Shown here: piece by piece, positions 1 through 7,737 of the stretch | Position numbering within the stretch: position 1 is the first letter of the stretch | Layout of the letters: every line of letters begins with the position of its first letter | DNA from: Lachnospiraceae bacterium | GTDB taxonomy: Bacteria; Bacillota; Clostridia; Lachnospirales; Lachnospiraceae | Reading direction: 5' to 3' | NCBI GenBank assembly: GCA_015056905.1 | Contig: SVFI01000002.1 | Span: forward strand, 1 to 64,000 | DNA length: 64,000 nucleotides | Notes under the pieces: generated by a model | Told to the model about the DNA's origin: nothing | What the model saw: only the letters and a program-made list of their open reading frames with translations | Databases searched by the model: none | Program-made: the position numbers and the translations under genes

Positions 1-150
1 ATTTTTTCCTTGGTCAAAATTTAGCTTGGCTAATTTAACCGTTTTTACTTTGTTTAGGTTTTGTTCTCTGAACAATTCTTCTTAGAATTTTCAGGGTTGC
101 ATTGCTGTTTATTTGTCAAGGTTCTGTTGGTAATCTGTAAGAAATACCGA
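1..150 (-). other. Non-coding stretch resembling an rRNA operon spacer or leader
   Basis: Downstream of the tRNA-Ser genes on the minus strand there is no ORF. Read on the minus strand the sequence contains CCTTGACAAATAAACAGC, then an AGAACAAAACC run, then AAAACGGTTAAATTAG. From memory, this order of motifs resembles the spacer ahead of 23S rRNA in Lachnospiraceae. No rRNA gene is inside the window, so this may be the edge of an rRNA operon or a degenerate copy. The resemblance is recalled, not computed. Confidence 0.3.
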
Positions 151-239
151 CGGAGAAGGAGGGATTTGAACCCTCGCGCCGCTATTAACGACCTACTCCC
201 TTTCCAGGGGAGCCCCTTCAGCCTCTTGGGTACTTCTCC
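151..239 (-). tRNA. tRNA-Ser (anticodon GGA)
   Basis: On the minus strand the sequence folds as a class II tRNA: acceptor stem GGAGAAG pairs with CTTCTCC (discriminator G), and the anticodon loop CTGGAAA gives anticodon GGA (codons UCC and UCU). A long variable arm and a T loop with GGTTCAAATCC are present. The length of 89 nt fits serine tRNAs. CCA is not encoded. It is the second gene of a two-tRNA unit, 55 bp after tRNA-Ser(UGA). Confidence 0.95.
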
Positions 240-294
240 AAATATAGCTGAATGTCTACTACATTATTACCTCTTCGGAAACCACATTTCCGAG

Positions 295-380
295 CGGAGA
301 GGGTGGGATTCGAACCCACGCGCCCTTGCGGACAAACGGTTTTCAAGACCGCCTCGTTATGACCACTTCGATACCTCTCC
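295..380 (-). tRNA. tRNA-Ser (anticodon TGA)
   Basis: On the minus strand the acceptor stem GGAGAGG pairs with CCTCTCC. The anticodon loop CTTGAAA gives anticodon TGA. The long variable arm (TTTGTCCGCAAGGGCGCG region) is typical of serine tRNA, and the T arm has GGTTCGAATCC. Length 86 nt, CCA not encoded. It is the first gene after a consensus promoter and is probably co-transcribed with the next tRNA-Ser. Confidence 0.95.
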
Positions 381-412
381 ATTCGCTTTCCCTCTCGGTC
401 AGCGCAAGGATT

Positions 413-441
413 ATTCTAACAAATGAATTTGGTTGTGTCAA
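413..441 (-). promoter_or_regulatory. Promoter of the tRNA-Ser pair
   Basis: On the minus strand TTGACA (436-441) and TAGAAT (413-418) are separated by exactly 17 bp. The tRNA-Ser(UGA) 5' end lies 32 bp downstream. The element sits just after the ispD stop, so the tRNAs have their own strong sigma-A-type promoter and do not depend on ispD read-through. Confidence 0.8.
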
Positions 442-461
442 CAACTTTTTTCTAACTTTTT

Positions 462-1193
462 TTATTTTTTTGTTTTTTGTAAAAACGCCTCTGCAATTAC
501 CATATCTTCCGGTGTTGTAAGCTTAATATTCGTATAGTTTCCTTCCACAAGACGAACCCTTGTTTCTGTCATATATTCTACTACCATGGCATCATCCGTA
601 ATCTGTATGCCCTGCGCAATAAGTTCCTGTTCCTCTTCCATCAGCTTCTCATATGCATCACCGACCAAGCGGAATTCAAAAGACTGCGGCGTCTGTACTG
701 CCCATACTCTGTTTCTCGGTGGCGTCTGGGCGCAAAAACCGACCTCATCTGCAATCTTGATTGTATCTTTCACAGGTGTCCCGATGACGCACGCCTTGTG
801 AACACGGGTTTCCTCCGCAAGCTCACGAATCATCTCTGCTGTGACAAACGGTCTTGCCCCATCATGTATCATAACAACTCCCGTTTCACCCGGCAGTTGT
901 TTTAGCGCACGCAGACCATTGGCAACGGAATGATAGCGCTCCTTGCCTCCCGTCACAATCGCCTTTACTTTTTTGAAACCATAAAAATCAACAATCTCTT
1001 TTTTACAGTATTCTGCCTCATCCTGTCCGGTCACGAGAACAACGGTGTCAACCTCGCTCCCTTCAAACGCATTCAATGCATAATATAAGACGGGTTTCCC
1101 ATCCAGCAACAAAAACTGCTTTGCGGTATCAGTACCCATCCTTTTCCCTTGTCCGGCGGCCAAAACAACCGCCGCTATTCTTTTTTCACTCAT
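462..1193 (-). CDS. ispD: 2-C-methyl-D-erythritol 4-phosphate cytidylyltransferase IspD
   Basis: IspD transfers CMP from CTP to methylerythritol phosphate in the cytosolic MEP isoprenoid pathway. The 243-residue length is normal. The nucleotide-binding loop LAAGQGKRM is at residues 11-19, the TGGKERYHSV block at 81-90 and the DGARPF motif at 111-116, all typical of IspD. It lies 6 bp after tsaD on the same strand and is the last protein gene before the tRNA-Ser unit. No ispF fusion is seen. Confidence 0.95.
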   Translation of the reverse strand: MSEKRIAAVVLAAGQGKRMGTDTAKQFLLLDGKPVLYYALNAFEGSEVDTVVLVTGQDEAEYCKKEIVDFYGFKKVKAIVTGGKERYHSVANGLRALKQLPGETGVVMIHDGARPFVTAEMIRELAEETRVHKACVIGTPVKDTIKIADEVGFCAQTPPRNRVWAVQTPQSFEFRLVGDAYEKLMEEEQELIAQGIQITDDAMVVEYMTETRVRLVEGNYTNIKLTTPEDMVIAEAFLQKTKK

Positions 1194-1199
1194 AAAAAA

Positions 1200-2228
1200 C
1201 TATCTTTCTCCCAATTTCAGATTCGGGACTGCATTTAATGTAAGATCACTTCGCGTTCCATTCATATATTCATAATATCCGGCGACCGCAATCATCGCCG
1301 CATTGTCTGTACAATACACAGGGGTCGGGCGATAGAATTCCACACCTTTTTCGGCACAGGCGGTTTCAAACGCCTGACGAAGCGCCGAATTGGAAGCTAC
1401 ACCTCCTGCAATCGCAAATTTCTTAAACCCGTATTCCTCAACTGCCTGCATCGCATGGTCTACAAGTACGTCCGTAACTGCTTTTTGGAAAGAAGCCGCC
1501 ACATCAGCCGTATTAACCTGTTCCCCCTTCATCTCGCAAGAATTAAGATAATTGAGTACTGCGGATTTCAAACCGCTGAAACTAAAATCATAAACATTGT
1601 CACCGACTTTGGCACGCGGAAAATGAATCGCTTCCGGATTTCCTTCTTTCGCCACGCGGTCAATCTTCGGTCCGCCCGGATATCCGAGTCCGATAGCCCT
1701 TGCCACTTTATCAAACGCCTCACCGGCCGCATCGTCACACGTTCTGCCGACAATCTCATATTCACCGTAATCTTTTACGACAACAAGATGAGTATGTCCG
1801 CCGGATACCACAAGACACGCAAACGGCGGTTCCAGCTGCTTGTGTTCTATATAATTGGCACTGATATGTCCTTCAATGTGATGAACCCCCACCAATGGTT
1901 TCCCGAGGGCAAACGCCAGTGCTTTTGCCTGGGCCACACCTACCAAAAGCGCACCGACAAGTCCCGGTCCGTAAGTAACAGCAATGGCAGTAATGTCTTC
2001 AAATGTCACTCCGGCTTCCCAAAGTGCCTGCTCAATTACCTGATTGATACGCTCCACATGCTTGCGAGATGCAATTTCCGGAACAACACCGCCGTACAAC
2101 GTATGCAGGTCTATCTGCGAAGAAATCACATTGGACAAAACCTCTCTCCCGTTTTTCACGACAGATGCAGCCGTTTCATCACAAGAGCTCTCTATACCTA
2201 ATATCAATACATCTTTCTGTTCTGCCAT
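1200..2228 (-). CDS. tsaD: tRNA N6-adenosine threonylcarbamoyltransferase TsaD
   Basis: TsaD transfers threonylcarbamoyl from TC-AMP to A37 of ANN-decoding tRNAs, working with TsaB and TsaE. The 342 residues match the usual length. The ASKHA-fold start [10 protein letters not shown] is at 11-20, and the metal-binding HIEGH at 117-121. The C-terminal [13 protein letters not shown] block is intact. TsaE and TsaB are encoded in the same directional run (tsaE-tsaB-rimI upstream), so the t6A enzymes are grouped, interrupted by rnz and two small genes. Confidence 0.96.
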   Translation of the reverse strand: MAEQKDVLILGIESSCDETAASVVKNGREVLSNVISSQIDLHTLYGGVVPEIASRKHVERINQVIEQALWEAGVTFEDITAIAVTYGPGLVGALLVGVAQAKALAFALGKPLVGVHHIEGHISANYIEHKQLEPPFACLVVSGGHTHLVVVKDYGEYEIVGRTCDDAAGEAFDKVARAIGLGYPGGPKIDRVAKEGNPEAIHFPRAKVGDNVYDFSFSGLKSAVLNYLNSCEMKGEQVNTADVAASFQKAVTDVLVDHAMQAVEEYGFKKFAIAGGVASNSALRQAFETACAEKGVEFYRPTPVYCTDNAAMIAVAGYYEYMNGTRSDLTLNAVPNLKLGER

Positions 2229-2264
2229 ATTGTCACATCCGCTTTCTGACTTTTCACAGGCCGT

Positions 2265-2870
2265 CTACTGTGCACTTTCAAGTTTCTGTTTTTCCTTTGC
2301 CAATTTCCAGCCGTATATTTTGTAATGCTCGTTCTCGTCTTTTCGTAAAATAAATACCATATTGGAGTTGTGGAGAAGTTCTCCCTGCTTCACTCCATAG
2401 TTACAATACAATCTTGCCCACTCATAACCGTCTTCCGAGAATGTCTCCACATCAAGACTGGAAGATGGCTCATAGCTGGCAATCGTCCTCTTTTTGCTTT
2501 TGAAATCCTGTATATCATATTTTAAAGAATCCATATAGTCAGCTTCCGTCTGATTCGCCACAAGCTCCGCATCGTACAACTCTCTTGCCTTCATGCCGAG
2601 CGCATAGATATCTTCCTCCGACAATTCTTCATTGTAAAAGCACTGCGTTATCTCGCTGTAATACTTGATAACTTCGCGCGGTGTCGGTGGATAATTAACA
2701 GAAAGGTCACGAGCAAGCACCTGTTGCGTCGCCGTCATAACCTCAAGTTCAGAAATCGATTCCTCCGGCTGCGGTACATTGCGATTGGAAAGATAATAAA
2801 AATATCCTACAACAAGCACAACTAAAACAAAAAACACAATCCCGCCTTTGTTGCTCGATAATTTCTTCAT
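2265..2870 (-). CDS. Membrane-anchored protein of unknown function (DUF6715-like)
   Basis: 201 residues from the chosen ATG, which has GGAGG about 10 bp upstream. A longer in-frame start would run into rnz. Residues about 9-27 form one N-terminal membrane segment followed by an extracytoplasmic domain with no motif I can name for certain. It resembles a family found in Lachnospiraceae near tsaD (DUF6715, from memory). The gene lies between rnz and tsaD and is probably co-transcribed. Function unknown. Confidence 0.75.
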   Translation of the reverse strand: MKKLSSNKGGIVFFVLVVLVVGYFYYLSNRNVPQPEESISELEVMTATQQVLARDLSVNYPPTPREVIKYYSEITQCFYNEELSEEDIYALGMKARELYDAELVANQTEADYMDSLKYDIQDFKSKKRTIASYEPSSSLDVETFSEDGYEWARLYCNYGVKQGELLHNSNMVFILRKDENEHYKIYGWKLAKEKQKLESAQ

Positions 2871-2895
2871 ACGCTGTACCGCCTCCTTTCTGTTT

Positions 2896-3807
2896 CTATT
2901 CTTCTTCAAAATCAAGTTCTATCGTCTGTCCGTCTTTCGCCGTCAACGATGCACCGAATATTTTACGCACCTGCGGAAGATACTGATCCGGCCAAGGCAA
3001 TGACGGACTGTAGTGCGTCAGCCACATTTGCTTAACCTGCGCCGCCTTCGCAATCTGCGCCGCCTCGTAAAATGTCATATGCTTATGCTCTCTGGCCTTC
3101 TGCTGCTTATCCTCTTCTCCGTACATTCCCTCACAGATAAACAAATCAGCTCCTACCGCATGCTCCTCGATGGATTTGGTCGGACGCGTATCTGTACAAT
3201 ACGTTACCTTTAATCCTTTTCGCGGCGCCCCCATGACCATGTCCGGTGTGTAGGTCTTGCCGTTAAACTCAACCATATTCCCTTTTTGCAGCGGATTCCA
3301 GCACTGCACCGGGAGACCGAGCTCTTTCGCCTTATCAACCTGAAATTTACCGGCTCTTTCCACAATCATGTTATAGCCATAGCAAACAACATTATGATTG
3401 ACACGGAAAGCCTCCAAGCGGTAATCACCCATATCAATCTGCTCAAACGGCTGACTCAGTTCGTGAAACTTTATCTCAAACGGCAACTCCGGCGCTATCA
3501 TTCGAAGCGCCCCCACTACTCTCTCAAGTCCTTTCGGGCCAATCATAAGCAGCGGCTCTGTTCGTTCTGCATTTCCCATCGTCAAAAGCATCCCCGGTAA
3601 TCCGCTGATATGGTCCGCATGATAATGTGTGAAGCAAATGACATCTATCGGCTTAGGGCTCCAGCCCTTTTCCTTCATCGCAATCTGTGTTCCTTCGCCA
3701 CAATCAATCAATATGCTTTTTCCGTTATACCTTGCCATCATCGATGTCAAATAACGATACGGAAGCGGCATCATACCGCCGGTTCCGAGCAGACATACAT
3801 CTATCAT
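2896..3807 (-). CDS. rnz: Ribonuclease Z (tRNA 3' processing endonuclease)
   Basis: A metallo-beta-lactamase-fold endonuclease that removes 3' trailers from pre-tRNAs. From the ATG preceded by AGGGG (303 residues), the zinc motif HYHADH is at 61-66. The later metal ligands (NH near residue 140, CTDTRP, and HMT near the C-terminus) follow the RNase Z/ElaC order. The length is typical of the short form. Both tRNA-Ser genes in this window lack an encoded CCA, which fits tRNA 3' maturation by RNase Z. Its position among t6A genes supports a tRNA maturation role. Confidence 0.9.
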   Translation of the reverse strand: MIDVCLLGTGGMMPLPYRYLTSMMARYNGKSILIDCGEGTQIAMKEKGWSPKPIDVICFTHYHADHISGLPGMLLTMGNAERTEPLLMIGPKGLERVVGALRMIAPELPFEIKFHELSQPFEQIDMGDYRLEAFRVNHNVVCYGYNMIVERAGKFQVDKAKELGLPVQCWNPLQKGNMVEFNGKTYTPDMVMGAPRKGLKVTYCTDTRPTKSIEEHAVGADLFICEGMYGEEDKQQKAREHKHMTFYEAAQIAKAAQVKQMWLTHYSPSLPWPDQYLPQVRKIFGASLTAKDGQTIELDFEEE

Positions 3808-3851
3808 TTTAATTCCCCTGTTTCTATTATTGCCGGTCAACCGGCCGTCCG

Positions 3852-4094
3852 TCAGATAATCTCCGCATTTTCCGTCTCTTCAACCGGAATCCGAAACATC
3901 TGAATCCACTCGTCGTAACATGACTCACAAAGATCAAACCGGTGTGTCACACCGTCTCTTTCCGAAAAATATCCAAACGACTGCTTTCCTTCATACGCTG
4001 CATCCTTTAAAAGACCGTTCTCAACAAGCAGCTCCTTTTCGCAGCGATTGCAGACCATCTTCTGCAACATCTGATGTTCATCATATACCTTCAT
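3852..4094 (-). CDS. Small zinc-ribbon protein, function unknown
   Basis: 80 residues. The start ATG is 7 bp after GGGAGG; earlier in-frame codons overlap that site. Two Cys pairs, CNRC near residue 15 and CESC near residue 60, probably bind one zinc. No membrane segment or signal peptide. It lies between rimI and rnz, so may be part of the same transcript. I do not recognise a named function. Confidence 0.7.
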   Translation of the reverse strand: MKVYDEHQMLQKMVCNRCEKELLVENGLLKDAAYEGKQSFGYFSERDGVTHRFDLCESCYDEWIQMFRIPVEETENAEII

Positions 4095-4203
4095 TCGTTT
4101 TCCTCCCATATCTAAGCTGTCTTCAGCATTCTGATAAAACAATTCAAATATAGCGTACATCAGCATCTTATGTATGACTAGTGGGAATTACTGTTAGCCT
4201 TGG

Positions 4204-4638
4204 CTAACGCTTCCACATAATATATGCATCTTCTTTCGGCAGTGAGTAAAAATCTTTCCTTATACACTCCGTCACAAAACCGCAGGCCTCATATAATCGT
4301 ATGGCGCTTCGATTGGAAACTCTTACTTCCAATGTATACGCATCAATTCCTCTCCTGTTACCATTTTGCATGAAATCCTGCAAAAGTTCCCGGGCAATTC
4401 CTCTTCCGCGCATATCTTCACGGACCGCAACCTGTGTGATGTTTCCTTCATCCAGCACCTGATACAATCCGCAGTACCCGACAATCGCACCATCCTCTTC
4501 CGCCACCATGTAGAGGTAATCTTTTTTGTCAAGCGCATCCAAAAACGCCTGTTCGCTCCATGGTTCTGAAAAATACTGATTCTCCAACTCGGCAACCTGC
4601 AAAGTATCCTCTTTTGTCATCGGTCGGATTTCAACCAT
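4204..4638 (-). CDS. rimI: Ribosomal protein S18 alanine N-acetyltransferase RimI
   Basis: GNAT acetyltransferase of 144 residues. The acetyl-CoA loop RGRGIA is at about 77-82, followed by a C-terminal block (ALxLYExCGF-like) characteristic of RimI. The ATG overlaps the end of tsaB by 8 bp, which fixes the start and indicates translational coupling. Clustering tsaE-tsaB-rimI is common in Firmicutes. A short hairpin (GTTAGCC/GGCTAAC) overlaps its stop codon. Confidence 0.9.
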   Translation of the reverse strand: MVEIRPMTKEDTLQVAELENQYFSEPWSEQAFLDALDKKDYLYMVAEEDGAIVGYCGLYQVLDEGNITQVAVREDMRGRGIARELLQDFMQNGNRRGIDAYTLEVRVSNRSAIRLYEACGFVTECIRKDFYSLPKEDAYIMWKR

Positions 4639-5356
4639 TGCTTTTTCCTTCTTTTTCAAGCCGCTCACGCTCCGCCTGTGACAAACGAAGGTAATCCGGC
4701 CGATGCGCCGCAGCTGATACTGTATTTCCCTGTTCATAATATATAGCCGCAAGAGATGCCAGCGCCGTTGCATCCTGACGATTACAACATGCAGGAGCGA
4801 ACTCAAAATCCACCTTCGTCTTCTCTTTCAGCACTGCTTCATGCACCGGAACACCATCCCCGAGATAAATTACCGGACGTCCGAGCGTATTGACTTTCTC
4901 TATCACATCTTCCACTGCTGTCGCACATTGCGGCTCCAGCACAATGAAACGTGTTGTTCCATCTTCTCTCTTAAAACAGTACAGTCCTGTATAGACCTGC
5001 CCGCGCCTTGCGTCCATCATCGGACATATCACCCGCTCCACAGCATAAAGCTGATATGCCATCGCATCCAGCGTCGGAACTTCAATAATCGGTTTTTCAA
5101 GTGCCTGGCCGAGACCTTTGGCCGTTGCCGAGCCGATGCGCAGTCCCGTAAACGAACCCGGGCCTTTTGCAACCGCAATCGCATCCAGCGTATTCATCTC
5201 AAACTCTGTCATCTGCGTAATCTCTGCCAGCATTGGCAGAAGAGTCTGCGAATGTGTCTTTTTGTAATTGACACTATATGTCGCCAGAATGGTCTCACCA
5301 TCGAGAATCGCGACACTCGCCACAAGTCCCGAACTGTCTATCGCTGCAATTTTCAT
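4631..5356 (-). CDS. tsaB: tRNA threonylcarbamoyladenosine biosynthesis protein TsaB
   Basis: TsaB is the non-catalytic ASKHA partner that dimerises with TsaD in the t6A complex. 241 residues. The N-terminal block with IDSSG and the GPGSFTGLRIG motif (about 66-76) are diagnostic. It begins one base after the tsaE stop and overlaps rimI by 8 bp, so the three genes form a tight operon. Confidence 0.93.
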   Translation of the reverse strand: MKIAAIDSSGLVASVAILDGETILATYSVNYKKTHSQTLLPMLAEITQMTEFEMNTLDAIAVAKGPGSFTGLRIGSATAKGLGQALEKPIIEVPTLDAMAYQLYAVERVICPMMDARRGQVYTGLYCFKREDGTTRFIVLEPQCATAVEDVIEKVNTLGRPVIYLGDGVPVHEAVLKEKTKVDFEFAPACCNRQDATALASLAAIYYEQGNTVSAAAHRPDYLRLSQAERERLEKEGKSNG

Positions 5357-5357
5357 A

Positions 5358-5786
5358 TTATCTGCCTTCTTCTATCGTGATTGTTCTGAATTCAAATCCT
5401 TTGGACAGGTCTTTTTCGATACAAATCCATTTCGTCTGAGCCGGCATCAGTTCTTCTATCAGATTGGCCCACTCGACAAGGCTCACTCCGTTCCCGAAAA
5501 AACAATCCTCATATCCGATTTCATCCATCTCTTCCGGATCTCCGATTCTGTATACATCAAAATGATAGAGCGGAAGTCTCCCCTCATCATAAACCTGCAA
5601 AATGGTAAATGTAGGACTGCTTACATGCTCATGAATGCCAAGCCCTTTGGCAAAGCCCTTGGTAAATACTGTTTTCCCTACACCGAGGTCACCGAGCAGC
5701 GCATAAATATCACCCGGCTGTGCCTCATTTCCTATCTTTTCACCGAGAGCAAATGTCTCCTGCTCACTTTTCGTTTCATACTTCAT
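5358..5786 (-). CDS. tsaE: tRNA threonylcarbamoyladenosine biosynthesis ATPase TsaE
   Basis: P-loop ATPase that drives turnover of the TsaB-TsaD complex. 142 residues from the ATG preceded by AAAGGTG. The Walker A motif GDLGVGKT is at 32-39, and the SPTF and YHFDVYR motifs follow as in the family. It is the first gene of the tsaE-tsaB-rimI run, 42 bp after the YcxB-like gene. A TAAAAT box lies just upstream, but I do not see a clear -35. Confidence 0.93.
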   Translation of the reverse strand: MKYETKSEQETFALGEKIGNEAQPGDIYALLGDLGVGKTVFTKGFAKGLGIHEHVSSPTFTILQVYDEGRLPLYHFDVYRIGDPEEMDEIGYEDCFFGNGVSLVEWANLIEELMPAQTKWICIEKDLSKGFEFRTITIEEGR

Positions 5787-5828
5787 GCACATCACCTTTA
5801 TTTTAACATAAACCGCAAAAAGTGTACA

Positions 5829-6380
5829 CTATTGTTTGAACTTCACTTTCTTCGGATCCATATATCTGCAAAGAATTTCGAGAAGCACCGGAACATCATT
5901 TCCGAGGTCTTTTCGCGGAAAAACGGACGCGTTGACTTTGGATGTATAAACGATGACACTTTTTCCGGTTGAAACCGCCTTAAGCATATTTTCCCAGCGC
6001 TGCATCTCCACTCTGTCATCCTGCGAAACATAAATTCCATCCTTGGTAAAGGAATAGTGGAGCGGCTTTTTGAAGGCTTCATTCGTCAGTGCCTGTCTTT
6101 TGGCATTCAAAAAAAGGGTCCACGGAAGATATAAGATAATCACAATACCAGCAAAAAGATATATCAAATTCCCGTTATTAACAAAAAACATAATACACAT
6201 GATTCCGAGCAGCGTAGCAATCGGCCCTGTAAGACTCATGTAAGTGTGTCGCAACATATAATCATATAAGACAGAAGCTGTCATATGCACATCCACTTCG
6301 TACAAGACATCTGCCGGATTCAGCGCAACTTCTTGCTTCATATCTTCCGGTATCTCCTGCGTTAATTTTTCCTGTTCCAT
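5829..6380 (-). CDS. YcxB-like membrane protein
   Basis: 183 residues from an ATG with GGAGG upstream. Two closely spaced membrane helices (about residues 50-90) are followed by a soluble domain with a pattern of YSFTKDGI, a central RWENM and a C-terminal RKDL segment, as in YcxB-like proteins (PF14317 type). Function unknown; these are probably membrane proteins with a PH-like domain. The gene has its own -10 box after the terminator of the exporter operon. Confidence 0.65.
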   Translation of the reverse strand: MEQEKLTQEIPEDMKQEVALNPADVLYEVDVHMTASVLYDYMLRHTYMSLTGPIATLLGIMCIMFFVNNGNLIYLFAGIVIILYLPWTLFLNAKRQALTNEAFKKPLHYSFTKDGIYVSQDDRVEMQRWENMLKAVSTGKSVIVYTSKVNASVFPRKDLGNDVPVLLEILCRYMDPKKVKFKQ

Positions 6381-6431
6381 CCGGATTCCTCCATTCTGTT
6401 TTGCAATTTTTCCTTCACATTGATTTATCAT

Positions 6432-6460
6432 ATTATACCAAAAGAAAAAGTGCAAGCGAT
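6432..6460 (-). promoter_or_regulatory. Possible promoter of the YcxB-like gene
   Basis: TATAAT on the minus strand (432-437 of this kilobase) has a weak -35 (ATCGCT) 17 bp upstream, inside the preceding terminator hairpin. The spacing and the gene 52 bp downstream support it, but the -35 is poor. Confidence 0.4.
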
Positions 6461-6473
6461 AACGCCTGCACTT
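6439..6473 (-). terminator. Terminator of the ABC exporter operon
   Basis: On the minus strand a 10-bp stem AGTGCAGGCG / CGCTTGCACT with a four-base TTAT loop (one mismatch) is followed by TTTTCTTTT. It lies 16 bp after the permease stop codon, a normal intrinsic terminator position. Confidence 0.85.
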
Positions 6474-6488
6474 TATATGAAAATTTTA

Positions 6489-7721
6489 TTAATCATGTCT
6501 GAGCGCTTCAATCGGACTCATCTTGGCCGCCTTTTGTGCCGGATAGATTCCGAAGAACAATCCCACACCGGTTGAAAACAGCGTAGTTATCATCACGGTG
6601 CCAAATGTTACTTTTGCAACAAATCCCATCAGTCCGCACACCATGTTAGCACCGGCTACCCCAAGTATGATTCCGATAATACCGCCGAGGAGCGTGATAA
6701 TCGCCGACTCTGCCAAAAACTGCAGCATAATCGATTTGGTTCTCGCGCCGAGCGCCTTTCGGATACCGATTTCGCGCGTCCGTTCCGTCACGGACACAAG
6801 CATAATATTCATAACACCGATGCCTCCGACCAGAAGCGAAATTGCCGCCACAAATACAACAAAAACCGTAATCATGTCGATAACCTGCGTAATACTCTTC
6901 ATCGCGTCGTTGAAATCCTGCATCTGTACCGCTTTGGAATCCACAGACAACTGATACTTCGTGCGAAGCAATCTCATAATGGAAGCTGCCACATCCGTCG
7001 AATATTTCGGTCCGTCCGTAAAGACATAAAAATCACTGAAATCCTCAACATAATATCCGAATGCTGTTCCCATCGTCGTGAGCGGAATTTCCATCTCAAC
7101 TTCATCATAATACATCAACAGACCGCCGAGGGCGCTTGCTGCATTGTCCTCACGGATACCGATAATGGTACAATCCATGGCCTTTCCGTTTACAATCGTC
7201 TCGTAGCTTTCGCCGATTACATCTGTGGTACCAAAGAGTGCAATCGCACTACTCTCGCGGATTACACATACCCTGTTTGCCGATTCGTAATCCGATTTGT
7301 TAAAATAACGCCCCTTGATAATCGGTTCGGTATAAATATATTGAAGCGCAACCGTTCCGCCATATACGTACGCCGTAAACTCACCTTTTTTACTCCGCGC
7401 ACTTCCATAAGTCTGATAGCTCGGACTAACTCCCTTTACATGCTCTATTTTCTCTTCGATTTCCTCAAAATCATCTGTCGTGAAGCGGATTGTCTCCTCC
7501 ACCGCTTCCCCCAGCATACTGCCGGAATAAAAATACAACTGTCCGCCGGCAAGATTGTTGAGTTCTTCGTTAATCTGGGAAGAAACACCGTTACCAATGG
7601 AAATAACCATGATAACCGAGGAAATACCGATGATAATACCGAGCATAGTCAAAAGAGAACGTCCTTTATTGCTCTTAATATTCATAAGAGCCATTTTTAC
7701 ATACTCTAAAAACTGTGTCAT
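6489..7721 (-). CDS. MacB-type ABC transporter permease
   Basis: 410 residues. One N-terminal helix (about 20-42) is followed by a large extracytoplasmic MacB-type domain and three C-terminal helices forming the FtsX domain, with the conserved ERTREIGIRKALGA loop. It is the third gene of an operon with an adaptor and an ATPase. Such tripartite sets export peptides, antibiotics or other amphiphiles across the membrane. The substrate cannot be read from the sequence. Confidence 0.9.
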   Translation of the reverse strand: MTQFLEYVKMALMNIKSNKGRSLLTMLGIIIGISSVIMVISIGNGVSSQINEELNNLAGGQLYFYSGSMLGEAVEETIRFTTDDFEEIEEKIEHVKGVSPSYQTYGSARSKKGEFTAYVYGGTVALQYIYTEPIIKGRYFNKSDYESANRVCVIRESSAIALFGTTDVIGESYETIVNGKAMDCTIIGIREDNAASALGGLLMYYDEVEMEIPLTTMGTAFGYYVEDFSDFYVFTDGPKYSTDVAASIMRLLRTKYQLSVDSKAVQMQDFNDAMKSITQVIDMITVFVVFVAAISLLVGGIGVMNIMLVSVTERTREIGIRKALGARTKSIMLQFLAESAIITLLGGIIGIILGVAGANMVCGLMGFVAKVTFGTVMITTLFSTGVGLFFGIYPAQKAAKMSPIEALRHD

Positions 7722-7737
7722 AATTTCCCCCTGCTAA

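Noticed and set aside
61-426. Open reading frames crossing the tRNA-Ser genes
   Set aside because: They read through antisense tRNA sequence; no ribosome binding site, and the typical false protein pattern GWDSNPRA.
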